Shown here piece by piece: positions 1-12,700 of a DNA stretch of 64,000 nucleotides. The notes beneath the pieces were generated by a model, which was not told where the DNA came from, ran no database searches, and saw nothing but the letters and a program-made list of their open reading frames with translations. This DNA comes from Leptidea sinapis (taxonomy: Eukaryota; Arthropoda; Insecta; Lepidoptera; Pieridae), in the NCBI RefSeq assembly GCF_905404315.1, contig NC_066281.1, forward strand, positions 12,242,001-12,306,000, in the 5' to 3' direction. A program made the translations under genes and the position numbers. The stretch's first letter is position 1, and each line of letters starts with the position of its first letter.

Positions 1-498
1 ACCACTTGTAAGAGCGATTGCCAAAGCCACGTCTGGCAAGGGGTTGGATCTATCAAAAGTGTCTGGCGAATGAGGAAACATCATCTACTTATTACCCAAG
101 TATTAAGTATATATAAAAATCAGCTTTGGTACTATGGCGTAAGTAAAATTATAATTTCATGTACATTAAGGGTGTCTGGCAAGGGGTTGCCACGATGTTA
201 AGAGTTTGGCAAGAATAATGTGATTTTTAATAATATTCTGATGGTAATACCGAAAAATCGCACTTTATTATTTGATGTATTTAGTTCGGTATTTTACACA
301 CCTTTAGTACCGTTTACCTGCCAAAGCTACTGTAACCCAAACTCCATAATGGCCCATCGTTCTTACCTGTGGTGGGAGCATGCGCTGACAAACTTTCAGC
401 TTTTATAAAATAGCGTAGGTCTGGGGTCCATGGGCTCTTAGATCAATATGTTTGTGTAAACCTCAATCGATTTGTAGGTGTGAAGTAATGTTACTCAC
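1..498 (-). other. Intron 4 (partial) or 3' UTR of spalt
   Basis: No finger-coding sequence is found on the minus strand here. The motif GTCTGGCAAGGGGTTG occurs near 31 and 174, with related TTTGGCAAG and TTGCCAAAGC pieces, so this is a small local repeat cluster. An AATAAA-type hexamer lies on the minus strand at 264-269. Whether this is intron or 3' UTR depends on use of the donor at 498. Confidence 0.5.
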
Positions 499-730
499 CA
501 GAAGGTCGCTTTGGGAGCGGTGGCATATCAATAGGAGGTGGATGATTCATGATCGAGGGTGGAAGTGCCGACGGCGAACGTTTCAGATCCAACTTGTCTG
601 GCGACGAACGCCGCTCAGGACTGCCTTCTCTCCCATCTTCGCTCCCCGGACCCGAGAGACCCGAGCTCTTATCAAAGTTCGGAGGCATATCCCTTATCTT
701 ATGTGTCAACATGTGTTGCTTCATATTTCC
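499..730 (-). CDS. salm: spalt exon 4: completes third finger pair, then Ser/Pro-rich tail
   Basis: The acceptor TTTTTACTTTTGCAG precedes GGAAATATG. The exon encodes GNMKQHMLTHKIRDMP, which supplies the two His ligands of the last finger, followed by a charged Ser/Pro-rich segment ending PLPKRPS (residues 1161-1237 plus one base). It closes at CCTTCTG with the strong donor GTGAGTAA at 498, phase 1, so a further exon may lie beyond position 1. Alternatively, without splicing, the frame ends at TAA 493-491 (adding G-E), and an AATAAA on the minus strand at 269-264 could serve as poly(A) signal. The donor match makes the first option somewhat more likely, but the AT-rich flank makes both plausible. 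Confidence 0.9.
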
Positions 731-3700
731 CTGCAAAAGTAAAAAACGATAAGAATGGTAATCAGAGGCTAATACTTTTGTTAAGCTGTGAGTAAGCAAC
801 CTTAAATCATTTATACGTCTAGATAGAGTCTGTTAGACAACCGATATAAACAGGCCAGGTTTAATACTTTAGTGTGCGTTACGAGCTACGTCTTACACTC
901 GAGATTTGTATGACACTGTGTTAGTGTGCGTGCATTGCTCAAAATAGAGGTTAACTCTAAACACAATTTTCGACTATCTAGACGTATAAGTGATCTAAGT
1001 AAGCAACTTGAAATTCTAGTTTATTCTATTAGCATATGCTTATAATCGAGTTCTACATAAACTGTACCACTATTCTTATTAATAACATAAAATACAAGAG
1101 TCCTGAATAAAGTTTTTAATTTAAATTGAGGCAGATAAATGTAATAATAATTAATTGATTGGAATGATATACCTATATAATATAAATATCAGTTGATTGA
1201 ATGGAAAAGTGAATGTTAGTCAAAGTCGTGACATACCTATATACAAAACATTATTAGGTACATAGACAAGTTTCTATAAAAATGGATAGTTTGGAGATAA
1301 AATAGACTGGTAGGAATTTCGGTTGTTCCGTATAACCTTCAAGATCGGAAAATTTACGCGGGTTTAAGGGATGAAAAAAATTTTTGGACCCTATATACAG
1401 AATATAACATAAGTGGGGTTACGTTGGTAAGTTTTAAGTAAGCGATAATTAATACTTATAGATATAGTGTGAACCCAGTTTTGACGGAAAGTGCTCGAAC
1501 ATTTGTTAAAACTAATAATAAACAGCCATATCGCATGCAAATAGAGATGAAAGGAGTGTGGAACACAGACTTACTTAGTAGCGTATAGACGAACAAAATG
1601 TGCGAGAGAGGAAGTTATCTCTTACGGAGATACAACAAGATAAAAAAGCTAAACAATTCTATTGTCTATGTAACCAATTTTTTTTTCACGTCATAAGCAG
1701 TCAGCCACTCCATTTTGACTTGTCAATGTGTGAGTTAGTTATTACCAAATAGCTAATGTGTGCACATTGACAAGACAAAATTAGGCACCCATTATCGGAC
1801 TATATAGTATATTGTTAGTCATTGGTGTGGAATGATCTAAAACAACTATAAGTGGGATATTGTGAACTCTATTTGAATACAATAACGTTGATATTGGGTT
1901 ATCTCATGAAACGTATTCGAGCATTTCCGACTTATCTGAGTTGCACAGGTTGAGCTGCGTTAGTGCGTGTTATATGATAAGAGAGGTCGCTCATGCGTCG
2001 CTCATCCATACCGGGTAGACGAAGGCGTTCCAGAGATCCAAAGCAGTGGCGTGCGGCGGGCGAGGTAAGCGAGCGCGCCTGTCGCATTGGCAACCGCCGC
2101 CACTGCTCTGGAACCACAAACAAACGCATATTTTACACACAGGCACACAGTAACACACAAACATAGCACCTAAATGGGATTATTAATGTACCTAATACAT
2201 ATAAACAGTTATAACCCAAACACATGATCAGATTTGGTACGGCTAAACCATCGGACAAGGTCTGGTAGCGGACTAGATTATAACGCATTGTCCATCAGAC
2301 CGTCCGATGGTCCGGCCGTACCAAATCCGACCATGTGTTTAACCTATAACTGTTAAATCTTATATTATAAAAACTAGCAATTCTTATATAAATAGGTAGT
2401 TACGGCTAGAAGTATGTGTGAACATGAACTTAAGATTCGCCGGCTAAACTTTTATCTTCGATGTGAGTACTGTTGTATCGATATTTACAACGAACCTACA
2501 TCTGATTATAGATAATATAAATAACATAGATGACTAATACCTAAACAAATTAAATATTACACCAATATTTAAGGTTGAGTTATTTTAGTTATGATGTTAT
2601 CGAACTTTAGCTAAGATAAATCTAACTGTAGCCGGCTAATGTTAAGTTTATATTCACACCTACCTTGAGCCGATACATATATGTACGTATATAAATTTAT
2701 TGCAAAGTAATATTTAAATTCTTAGTTTTAAGAACTGATGTTATGGGAAAAAAATGTCAAGAAAATAAAGAAATAAAAATAATAATAACAAGTAAAATAT
2801 TCCTAAATATTATAAGCTATAGTAACTGAATTCATTCGATAATTACATAATAATTAATATAATTCCATTGCTTGGAGATATGAATGAATGTAAACTCATA
2901 GCTGTCTGTATTTTAAAAATGGAACTATCTTTTACTCTGAAGATGGCAACCAAGGAGGTAACGTATCAAAGGTTTTATTTAAATTTCGAACTAGCTTGCA
3001 AATAGAAAGCTTTTTATTGATTGTTTGTTTTATTTTTTAGAGTATTGGTAACAAGACTATCAGCTCAAACCAAAATACAATAAAAGAAGAATATTTCAAT
3101 CATTTTTCAATAAACTCGGTAACAACAATAATCGGGAAAAATAATTGGTGTTTGTTGTTCGATATATGCATAATACTTTAAAATTTTTCAGGCGGCAAGG
3201 GCCGTTTAGATTTAATTTCCGCGTATTATTTGAGAAAAGTACTTTACAAGCCGAGGAACACTTATGTAAAAAAGAAGCCCATGTTTCTTGCGCCCGTTTT
3301 TTTTCACGTATGAGGCATATATTTTCGAGTCGGTGGCAATTTTGACGTTCATTGGTGGTGATTTTAAAAATTTTGAATCAAAATATTTGAATTTGAGCGC
3401 CATCTTAGATTCTTGAAGAAGTCTCAATGTCTACGTAATCCGTGATCTATGGTGTTGTCACTGTCTTCATAACTGTGCATAAAAGAGACAACAATACAAT
3501 TGATCATTGTACTAGATACCTACGTATTGAGACTACGTTTTATCTTATCAGAATTTATTTCCATAATTAAATATAAGAAAAAGTTCATCAATACATCATT
3601 ATCTACAGAGTAATTATTAAAATGCCATTCCGGTAGGTATTCCAATGCTTTGTATTTTAATTACATAATTTTTGCGCAGGAAATTAGTTTTACTAGTTCA

Positions 3701-6700
3701 TAGTCTTAAATAATAATTAAATATGCATTAAATTCTCTTTATTTTCTCTATTTTATCTACAAAGCAACAAAATAAATTAGGTAGTTATTAAAAGCAGATA
3801 AAATAAAAAGGTACCTACCCACTTAAAGGTAATTTTTTTCTTGTAAATTTATGGAAGAGCAAATAAACAAGTCTACTAGTCACCCGATGTTAAGTGATCA
3901 CCTACCTCACTCAAGTCGCAACCTACACTCTTTCTTCTAGTACTTAGTAGAATAAGTATAATAAAACCTTAGGTAACTACAGCGTAGGTAAGCACTTGCT
4001 AACTAAATAAAATAGTGCCTATACGAATAAAAACGGTCATTTGCCATAGAATTTTATTAGTTAAATGTATGTATGTATACAAATACTTAATGAACTTGAT
4101 AAAATACAAGTAGTTATTATTTGATCCAATATTATCATGTTTTAAAATGTGATATTATTAATATTAATGACGATATAATGTGATTTAATATAAATATTCG
4201 ATTCAATAACCGTAACCATAAAATATAGTGATGCGTGCATGATATCTATCGATATCGATGACAAACGAGGTCACTCGTTTCTTAAACAGGTAAGTAACAC
4301 AGATTACTTAACATATATTATTAATCAGGCAATTCCTATGCTGTGACGATATATTTATTTGTGTTACACGACTTATAAAACATAAAATTGTGTCATTTTT
4401 ATTTGTTTATTAATATACTATCAACAATATAGCCCAGTGGTCAGTAACCCTGATTACCGAGCTAGTGGTCCCGGGTTCGAATCGCGATAGGTTGAAAAAG
4501 TTATGATACTTATTTATTTTTATTTTATTAAATAATCTTTGTCAGGTAGGTACCCATAGTACACGCATAGATAATTTATACATTTAGACAGTGACAGCTG
4601 TGAAAACGTCGAAAAAAATCGACGTTGACAGTTAACCTTTATTTTGAACCATACGCACACTAACACAAAGTGATATACAAATCTCGAAAAAAATAAAAAA
4701 TCGAGTAATCGAGTGTCACGCACACTAAACTAATATTTCTGGCCCGCTTTTATCGGTTGTCCAATACCAAGATATCTAGACGCATTAATTATCTAAGACC
4801 TAATGATTATGCTATTATTCTTCAAAATTATATTACCGCTTAGGTAGGTACATATTTTATCTGTCAATACGTATGGCTGGAAAATTAAGCAGGTAACTAT
4901 ATATATTATTCTTGTTGAACGAACAAGACATAATTAAGTGTTGCAAATGGCTTGTAGGTAGATAATATTATTAACAAATAAAACGTACCGAGTACGACTA
5001 AAAATTATGGGATAATAAAATTAAAACGCACTTAAACAAGGTTTTGTCACGAAACCTTAGTTGGTAATTGACAATCTATTTTAATTAATTTTACTTAATA
5101 AATAGTCGTGATAGTAGTTCTATTTAGTATTTAGCTACGTAGGTACCTACATACCTACTTGGAAAAGACGAAGTTTCTGAGTACGTACTGAATATTGTAG
5201 TTGACTAATATATCTATTATTATCACGTAAAATTGAAATCAGATTGGGCTTGTTATCAGTGGGAGGACCCTTTGCACAGGATGCCGGCTAGATGCCTATT
5301 TCTGCCGTGAAGCAGTGATGTGTAAGCAGTACTGTGTTTCGGTCTGAAGGACGCCGTAGCTAGAAATTACTGGGCAATTGAGACTTAACATGCTACGTCT
5401 CAATGTGCCGAGCGCAATTATTGTAATGCCGCTCAGAATTTTTGGGTTTTTCAAGAATCCTGAGCGCACTGCATTGTAATGGGCAGGTCGTATCAATTAC
5501 CATCAGCTGAACGTCCTGCTAGTCTTGTCCCTTTTTTTCATAAAAATAATTTAAGAAGGTATTTGGCGCAAAAGCTTTAGAACAGTAACACTTGGGGATA
5601 TGCGCCCAAGCTACAATATTCAGTATGTACCTACTAAGAAACTTAGTCTTGTACCAGTAGGTATGTAGGTTCCTATCTTAATACCAAAAAGATCTACTAT
5701 CATGACTGTTTATCAAGTAAAAGAAATTAAAATAGATTGTCGATTACCAAGGTAGCGAAGCGAACCAAAATATGCGATGCATTTGAGGTCTTCCGTGAAA
5801 TATTAACATATGACAGAGATACATGGCACTAGTTTAAGTGGGTCTGTCTACACTATTATGTTAGAAAAAGGCTAAAAAAAAATAAGAAGAGAGATTAGAA
5901 TCAAAACACTGTAAAAAGTTCATATAAAAGTTTTTCTACTTAATAACAGATGGCGCTCGTTGCATTAGTTTTACTATTGAAACTTTCAAATTTTTATTAT
6001 TATTTTTAATAATATATAGTAAATATACAACGATGTCTGCTTGATTAACGAGTTTAAAACAGAGAACATTAAGTAAGTTGCTATTTTAAAATTATAAGTT
6101 TTTTGTAATATTGGTTTTCTTTTTCACATTAGAAACCTTTTTATTTTGAAAAGTTAACTACCATCTCTTATATGTGTGTTTAGCAAATATCAAAGTAGAA
6201 CATTTGGACAAATTAAATCACATTATTTCATATTGACAAGAATCATCTAAGATCAGAGATATGCAGGTACTTTCTCCATAAGAAGAAAATATTAAGTGTA
6301 AGTTTATTCAAACTGAAATGCTCCGACAATCGATAAACGGCGAAGTCCCGTGAACTTTGGTTGGTACATAGATAGTTTGTGCCCTCGAGACTTATTGTAA
6401 TTTTAAATGTGCTTATAAGCAGGTACTAGGCGATAAGGCTTCAGCTTGTTCCTCGACACAGCCTACAACTGCTCCGACATTCACATTTTGTTTCGTCGCT
6501 ATAATATACTTTATGTTTTACGGTTATTACACTTTGTAACTTACGTAATATTATTTATGCAATTTTATCTTGCAGACAAATTCTTTAATTGGTAACAACG
6601 GCTTACTTTCCAGACATATGGTCAAAATAATGTAGAGTTTCATTTTGAACTTGAAATGAAAATAATGTACAGTGTTAACATTGCATACTGTATATTAATT

Positions 6701-9700
6701 TTATATTTTTACGACTTTAAACTAATCTTAATATTTATAAATTACGTGACACGTTGTTTGTCCGCGATGGACTCCTAAACTAATGATAACTTCATGGAGT
6801 GCAGTTTGGTCCAACTTGAGAGATAGGATAGTTTTTATTTAGATTTGGGACCCATCATTATTTTTATTTTAAATATTTGTTTTGTATGGACATTTTTTCT
6901 ATGAGAGAATTTAGTGCCGCACGGTTTGACAGTTCGGCTGTGAAACAACTTCATTATAACAACAGGGAGCATTTTTTACGAAATAATTCTTGATGTTTTG
7001 AAATATTATTGGCAAATTCTTATAAAAAAGTATTTTTTTTATTATCTACGGAACAACGTCTGTCGGGTCAGCTAGTTATAATATATATGTAAGGACGCTT
7101 TCACACTTGAATACTTTAAGCTTTAGATTCATATTTGATTTATGACCTGGCGCTAAGAATTATGATTGATAATAACATTAAACCTTTACAATCAAAACGT
7201 AGGCGATATAAAACCTTTAGCACCGATAAACTATTGTTGGGGTACGTAATAATCAACATTTTTATTTGTACTGCACACAGTAAGTGTTATTATCAAAGAC
7301 AAGTTTTACGATTACGTGAATTGTGGCGCCATTTTAAAATTTGGTCATAATTCATTGATAAGACTCCCGCATGGACAAACCGGGGGAAATATTTTGAAAA
7401 ATGTCTTCTAAGTCGGGCATAAATAATCTTTTTATGACGAGAAGCGTAGGTAAAGGCTCAAGGATTTATAAGTTATAAATATTTTACGACATGAATTAAT
7501 ATTCGGATCGTTTTCAGTGACGTTGTTTTGACGACTCATACAGCCCAGTGGTTAGTGACCCTGCCTACTAAGCTAGAGGACCCGGGTTCGAATCCCGGTA
7601 GGTGCATACATTTATATGATGAATATGGATGTTTGTTTCCAAGTCATTCATGGAATATAGTATCTATAGGCTATGCCTAGTTTGGGGCAAGATAATTTGT
7701 GTATGAATACGGTTATTAATCGTATCTTATACTAAATATATACTATCGAATATTACTAAATGAGAGGAGTGTGAAAATAAATTTATTTATTCAAAAATAA
7801 AAAAAATATATTCTAGAACAATGAACTTAACTAAACTAAACTAAACGAAACTAAATACTTTAAAAAATATAATATGATAAGTAGAATATATTATTAAGAG
7901 GAGTCCCTTAAGGCAAGGTTCCGAAGATACTGTCATCGGGGAACTTCGAATAGCTAGACTAATCTTTGTCCGAGGTAGCTGCCAGCTCTTCGGTCTCCAT
8001 TGATATCGATGAATCTTTTTGCTATTTCCTTAAAAAGCCTTATAGCGCTAGGACACCACGGATCAAGGATCTCAACACAGAATGGGAGAAAAATAAAATT
8101 TTCATGCTTTTTATAGTATAAATTATATTTTATAAGTTATCATTTTTGTTGCGACCACTTTGGCCAGAGCACTGCGCCCGCACTGCCTGAGCAGAAATGC
8201 TTGAAATACGGCCTGAATTTATTTAAATACTTGATTTGCCATAACAGCAAAGTAGAGAGCCTATATTAGCATTTAATTATGGCCGCAGTTAAGTAACGTT
8301 TTGATTATTAACTAACGGATTTATTATATGTAGGTACTTATATTATGTCATATAGAACCTAATTTTGACACATTTTTTTATGGTAAAGGAGGACAAACGA
8401 GCGTACGGGTCACCTGGTGTTAAGTGATCACCGCCGAACACATTCTCTTGCAACAGAGGAATCACAGAAGCGTTGCCGGCCTTTAAGGAGGGTGTACGCG
8501 CTTTTTTTTTAAAGTACCCATTTATTATTAATTATGATGTAAAATATTTTAAGCTATAGGTACCTAGTTGCGAACTAAGATAGGGAATAGTGATGATAAG
8601 TAAAAAAAAAACACAATTAGCATATAAATAAGCTTTACAACATTTAAAAGTCAGAACCAGCAAAGAGTTAAAAAACTGCTACGTATTTTATTCATAAAAC
8701 TCTAACAATTATAATCTACGAATACGAAAAAAAAATAAACGGGTTATTTGAGAATGAATTGAATGAAATTCATTATTCTTTATAATTAGGAAATGAAGTT
8801 GCTTGAAATGATAAGGATAAATTTTTGGTTTCCTTTTGATAAATAGTACTTTTAGGTACAAAAAAGTTATATTGATCATTCAAAGTTTACGTCGTTGAAA
8901 CATGAAAAATTAACATCGCAACGTGAAAATTATGCTCAAGGAATTAAATAAACTAATTACATTTTTATATCACAGAATGTAATGTTAAGTAATAGATCAA
9001 ATTGTTAACTACGTAATATTTAATTCATTGCGTAAAGAATCAGATGAAAATAACCGGTTTTTATTAAATTATTGTAAACATCTGCCTAAGTCTGGAAACC
9101 TAAACAACTATTTATTGAGTAGGGTAAACTACCCTATCTGTGGACCACTTACAGTTTTAACACTTTTAATTGCCTACAATTAAAAAATAAGGAGAAGAAG
9201 ATGAGATACGATTGCTATTTTTATAAAAGATAGGTCCTAACACATATCGTATTTTTTTGATAAAATTACCTAACATATGTAAACTTTTTGGTTAAAGGTA
9301 ACTGATTTCGTATTTATATTATAAACAGTTGATTTTGAAAATCTCAAAGTAATTAACATAGGTACTTATAGGTTGTAGATGGAATATTAATATTTTATCA
9401 AATACAATATTGATTTAATTAATTTGCGAAAATCTGGAGAAAGCATACACCATAATTGATTGTATAGACTAAAAGATAATACGTCTAAAAGATTGGAAGT
9501 AATCAAGTTTTTAGTTAATCCTCAGCGACCATTTCCAAATTTTGCCACCGAAAACCAAATCAGACATACTGAATGATATTTTATTATATTTAGAACCTTG
9601 CTATTTCGAGGCAGATCCAGTTACGAGTTATTTGCTCAACATAACACAATATTAATCTGTGTCGGTGTATTTATTATACAGTGAGTATTTAAATTGCATT

Positions 9701-12700
9701 TAATATCAGCGCGCGTCAACTTACTACGGCTGGAACTACCATTAAAGGCTATCAAATTATTAAGCTTAGTGTTTTAGTACTTATAGTAAAAGCTTTTCGC
9801 CTCAAGAAAGTTTAATTCTAAACATAATTGATGTGTCGTCGTATTATAAAACTATGGTTGAATTCATTTAATTGTGTAAACATCATTTTACAAAACTACT
9901 TGATTATTATTTACTTATGTTGATCAATACGAAAAAAGCTTACATTCCTACTAAAATCATGAGTGTAGAAGTAAATCTGTTTGTCTGTCTGTAAGATACT
10001 TACTATTAATTTTTATGAACTATTTTGATCAAATTTAATTATTCGTTTTTGGTAACAGGCTGAAAAACTGAATTTTACCCCGTAAGTTATCTTTAAGAGT
10101 TAGCAAGCAAAGGAGCCTACGGGGACATATATTATAAGTAGGTTAATTATAAGAGTTTCTTGCTACATCTTCTCATTAGTTCAACCCTTTACGAAGTAGC
10201 GGTAGATTCAATAAGAAAACATTTTTTTTTTAGTTTTTAGTGTCATTTCCAAGACCTTCATGAAAAAAAGTGATTTTGAATTTGTAAATTGAAAATAATT
10301 TAAGTTACATCATGTTATTAAATATAATGTAATATTGCTCTACTTACATAGTCATTGGTACATGCTTTCGTATGGAGTTCAAAATATAAAATATGTATTT
10401 GAATAAGAAATTTTATATTTATAGTTACATAATGAGCGTATAATCGATCTAACTCAACCGTATTAAATTTAACCAAGATGTAATAGTTATACGACAATGA
10501 AAATCCAAGTCATAAATACCGACAAACATTACACGCTAATAGAATGTCTTGGATTAAATCAAAATGAACGGGCCTACAAGTTAGTAAAGTTGCTCGTCAA
10601 TTAGTCAGCAAGTCTGGTATTCTGGTGGAAGACAACGAGTAACGACCCAAACTTATGTGAACTGGAGGCGTCGACTTGCGACTTGTAATTACTGGCTGCA
10701 AAATTAATGCACTGAAACTTGGATGAAATGAAACCAGAGAATGCAGTCTTGTACCAACACGGAGTTGCTTTTCGACATCACATACCGTACAATTACTTTT
10801 GAAATATATCTCCGTTTTTAGATGAATTACGAACTCATTTAATCTTTCATTTATTATATTCAGGGCTTTAATAACTTGTAATTAAAATTCAAATTAATAA
10901 CACAATTTCGGGATTACTTCTTTTGTTAGTTACACAATATTTTCTCCCTTAAATAATCATATATCCACAAATACTTTTAAAGTATTGTTTTTACACTTTA
11001 ATACAACGCACGACGGCATTTTTAAAATATTTTATTGCGACGCAAACTGATCTGTCACAGGCGATGGCAAATCTCATAATGGCGGCCGATCGGCTAGTAT
11101 TAGTGTAGGTGTTTACCGGCTTGTTTTGGTGCATCACTGTTATGTAAGGTGACACGGAATCCTTTTTTTACTCGGCCGTGGTTGCTAACACTTAAAAGAT
11201 AATTCAAAGTGTGTAATATATAAAATCTAGAGACAATTATCTATTCTTCGTGATTTTCGAACTTACAGAATTATAAGAATCTTAAATATTATAGATATTT
11301 TGTAATGCTACATATTATATCTATATTTTAATTTATGTAAACGTTGTTTTTCTGTATCTAAAAAATCTTACGTATTTTAATTGAATGATGTGCTTGCCTG
11401 TCGTTATCAGTTTTTGAATATATCAACTAGCTGTCGCCTGTAGCTCGAAATTTAACCATAATATAAAATTTTAAGATAATATGCCGTGACTTATGTTAAT
11501 AATTAATTATATACCCGCTGAAGTCCCCCGTTCAACCTCCGTTAAATGTCTCCTCTCCCTAGCTTACACTCCTTTTGTAAATATTTTGTGTAAATATATT
11601 AAAATAAATAAGATTAAGTTGTAAATATTATTTTAGTACTTATATTAATTAATTATTTAAGTATTTCTATTTGTGTATGTCGTTTATAGTCTTACAAGCA
11701 TGTATATTATTTGTTTCAGATATTATTAAAAAATTAAACTTTATGTAATCTGAACACCGATTATTACCGTTAAACATAGAAGACACATACTCAAAGCTTG
11801 GTAGTCTAATCTAACGTGATTCTGGCAAATCTGTGGTATATCTTCCACAGAAGCCACAGTAGAAAGAATGGATAGAACCTTTCACCTACTTCTTTTCTAT
11901 GCCAAGAGCGTTCCCAACAAGATTCTTGAAAAGGCATTTATTCTGTTCGCATTGTGTGTTAATACGTAAATATATATGTTTTAATTTCTTTTCATAAGTG
12001 TTTTGGCCTTAATAAATGATCTGTAGATATTGACAGATACACCAACTTCTTTGGTATATTTATTAGCTTATTGATAGTAAAGCATTCGATATGTTGTGGA
12101 AATGAGAGAAAGCGTCGTAAACGCGTAGATATACGTGTTGCTATTTGTGTAACAATAAAGTATAAACTGGCTCGAAGCCAAAGATACTCGATCGCAGTTC
12201 ATACTATTAGAATTAAGGAAATTTGTTTAAATACGTGACGCTTTGCAAATGTTAACTTTTTAAATATTTATTTGTAAAATTGGTCTTATTAGTAATTGGT
12301 TAAACAATAATTATTTATTTACAATATCGAACAAATCTTGACTGAGTTTATTACATCGATAAATAAAAGTGTAATAATGGGGTCTAATCTTTCAAAATTA
12401 AGATGCTTATTATACTTAATAATATAAAGAAAAATATAAAAAAGGTCCATATAATAAAAAATGGGTATTCATATATAAGTCATACTTAAAAGGAATGATG
12501 ATGTTAAAGTGTAATAATAATAATAATAAGTGTAACTCACCTTCGTAGAGAAGCCTCGGTCGCAGACAGTGCACTTAAAGGGACGCTCTTTGGTGTGACT
12601 TCGGTAGTGAATTTCCAGCGCAGAGTTGCAAGCGAACGTTTTGTAGCAGATGGTACACGTGGTGTTGCCGCGCACTGCACACAATCGTTATAATATTTAT

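Larger units (their letters stand above)
731..12540 (-). other. spalt intron 3 (about 11.8 kb)
   Basis: This intron splits the third finger pair and is phase 0. It holds MITE-A copies, SINE-1 copies, a large foldback, a LINE tail and REP-B pieces, which are listed separately. The stretches 1002-1974, 2355-3859, 5757-7532, 8521-10140 and 10211-12511 show no gene and no recognised repeat beyond AT-rich sequence. A fragment ending GTCGGGTCAGCTAG near 7060-7075 resembles a common insect transposon edge. Two more balanced patches, about 10495-10760 and 11035-11170, are possible conserved non-coding elements. Confidence 0.9.

Noticed and set aside
1932..2129. 65-codon minus-strand frame in intron 3 as a spalt alternative exon
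   Set aside because: Arg-rich frame produced by a GC-rich hairpin patch; no convincing splice sites on both sides and no Spalt-like motif.
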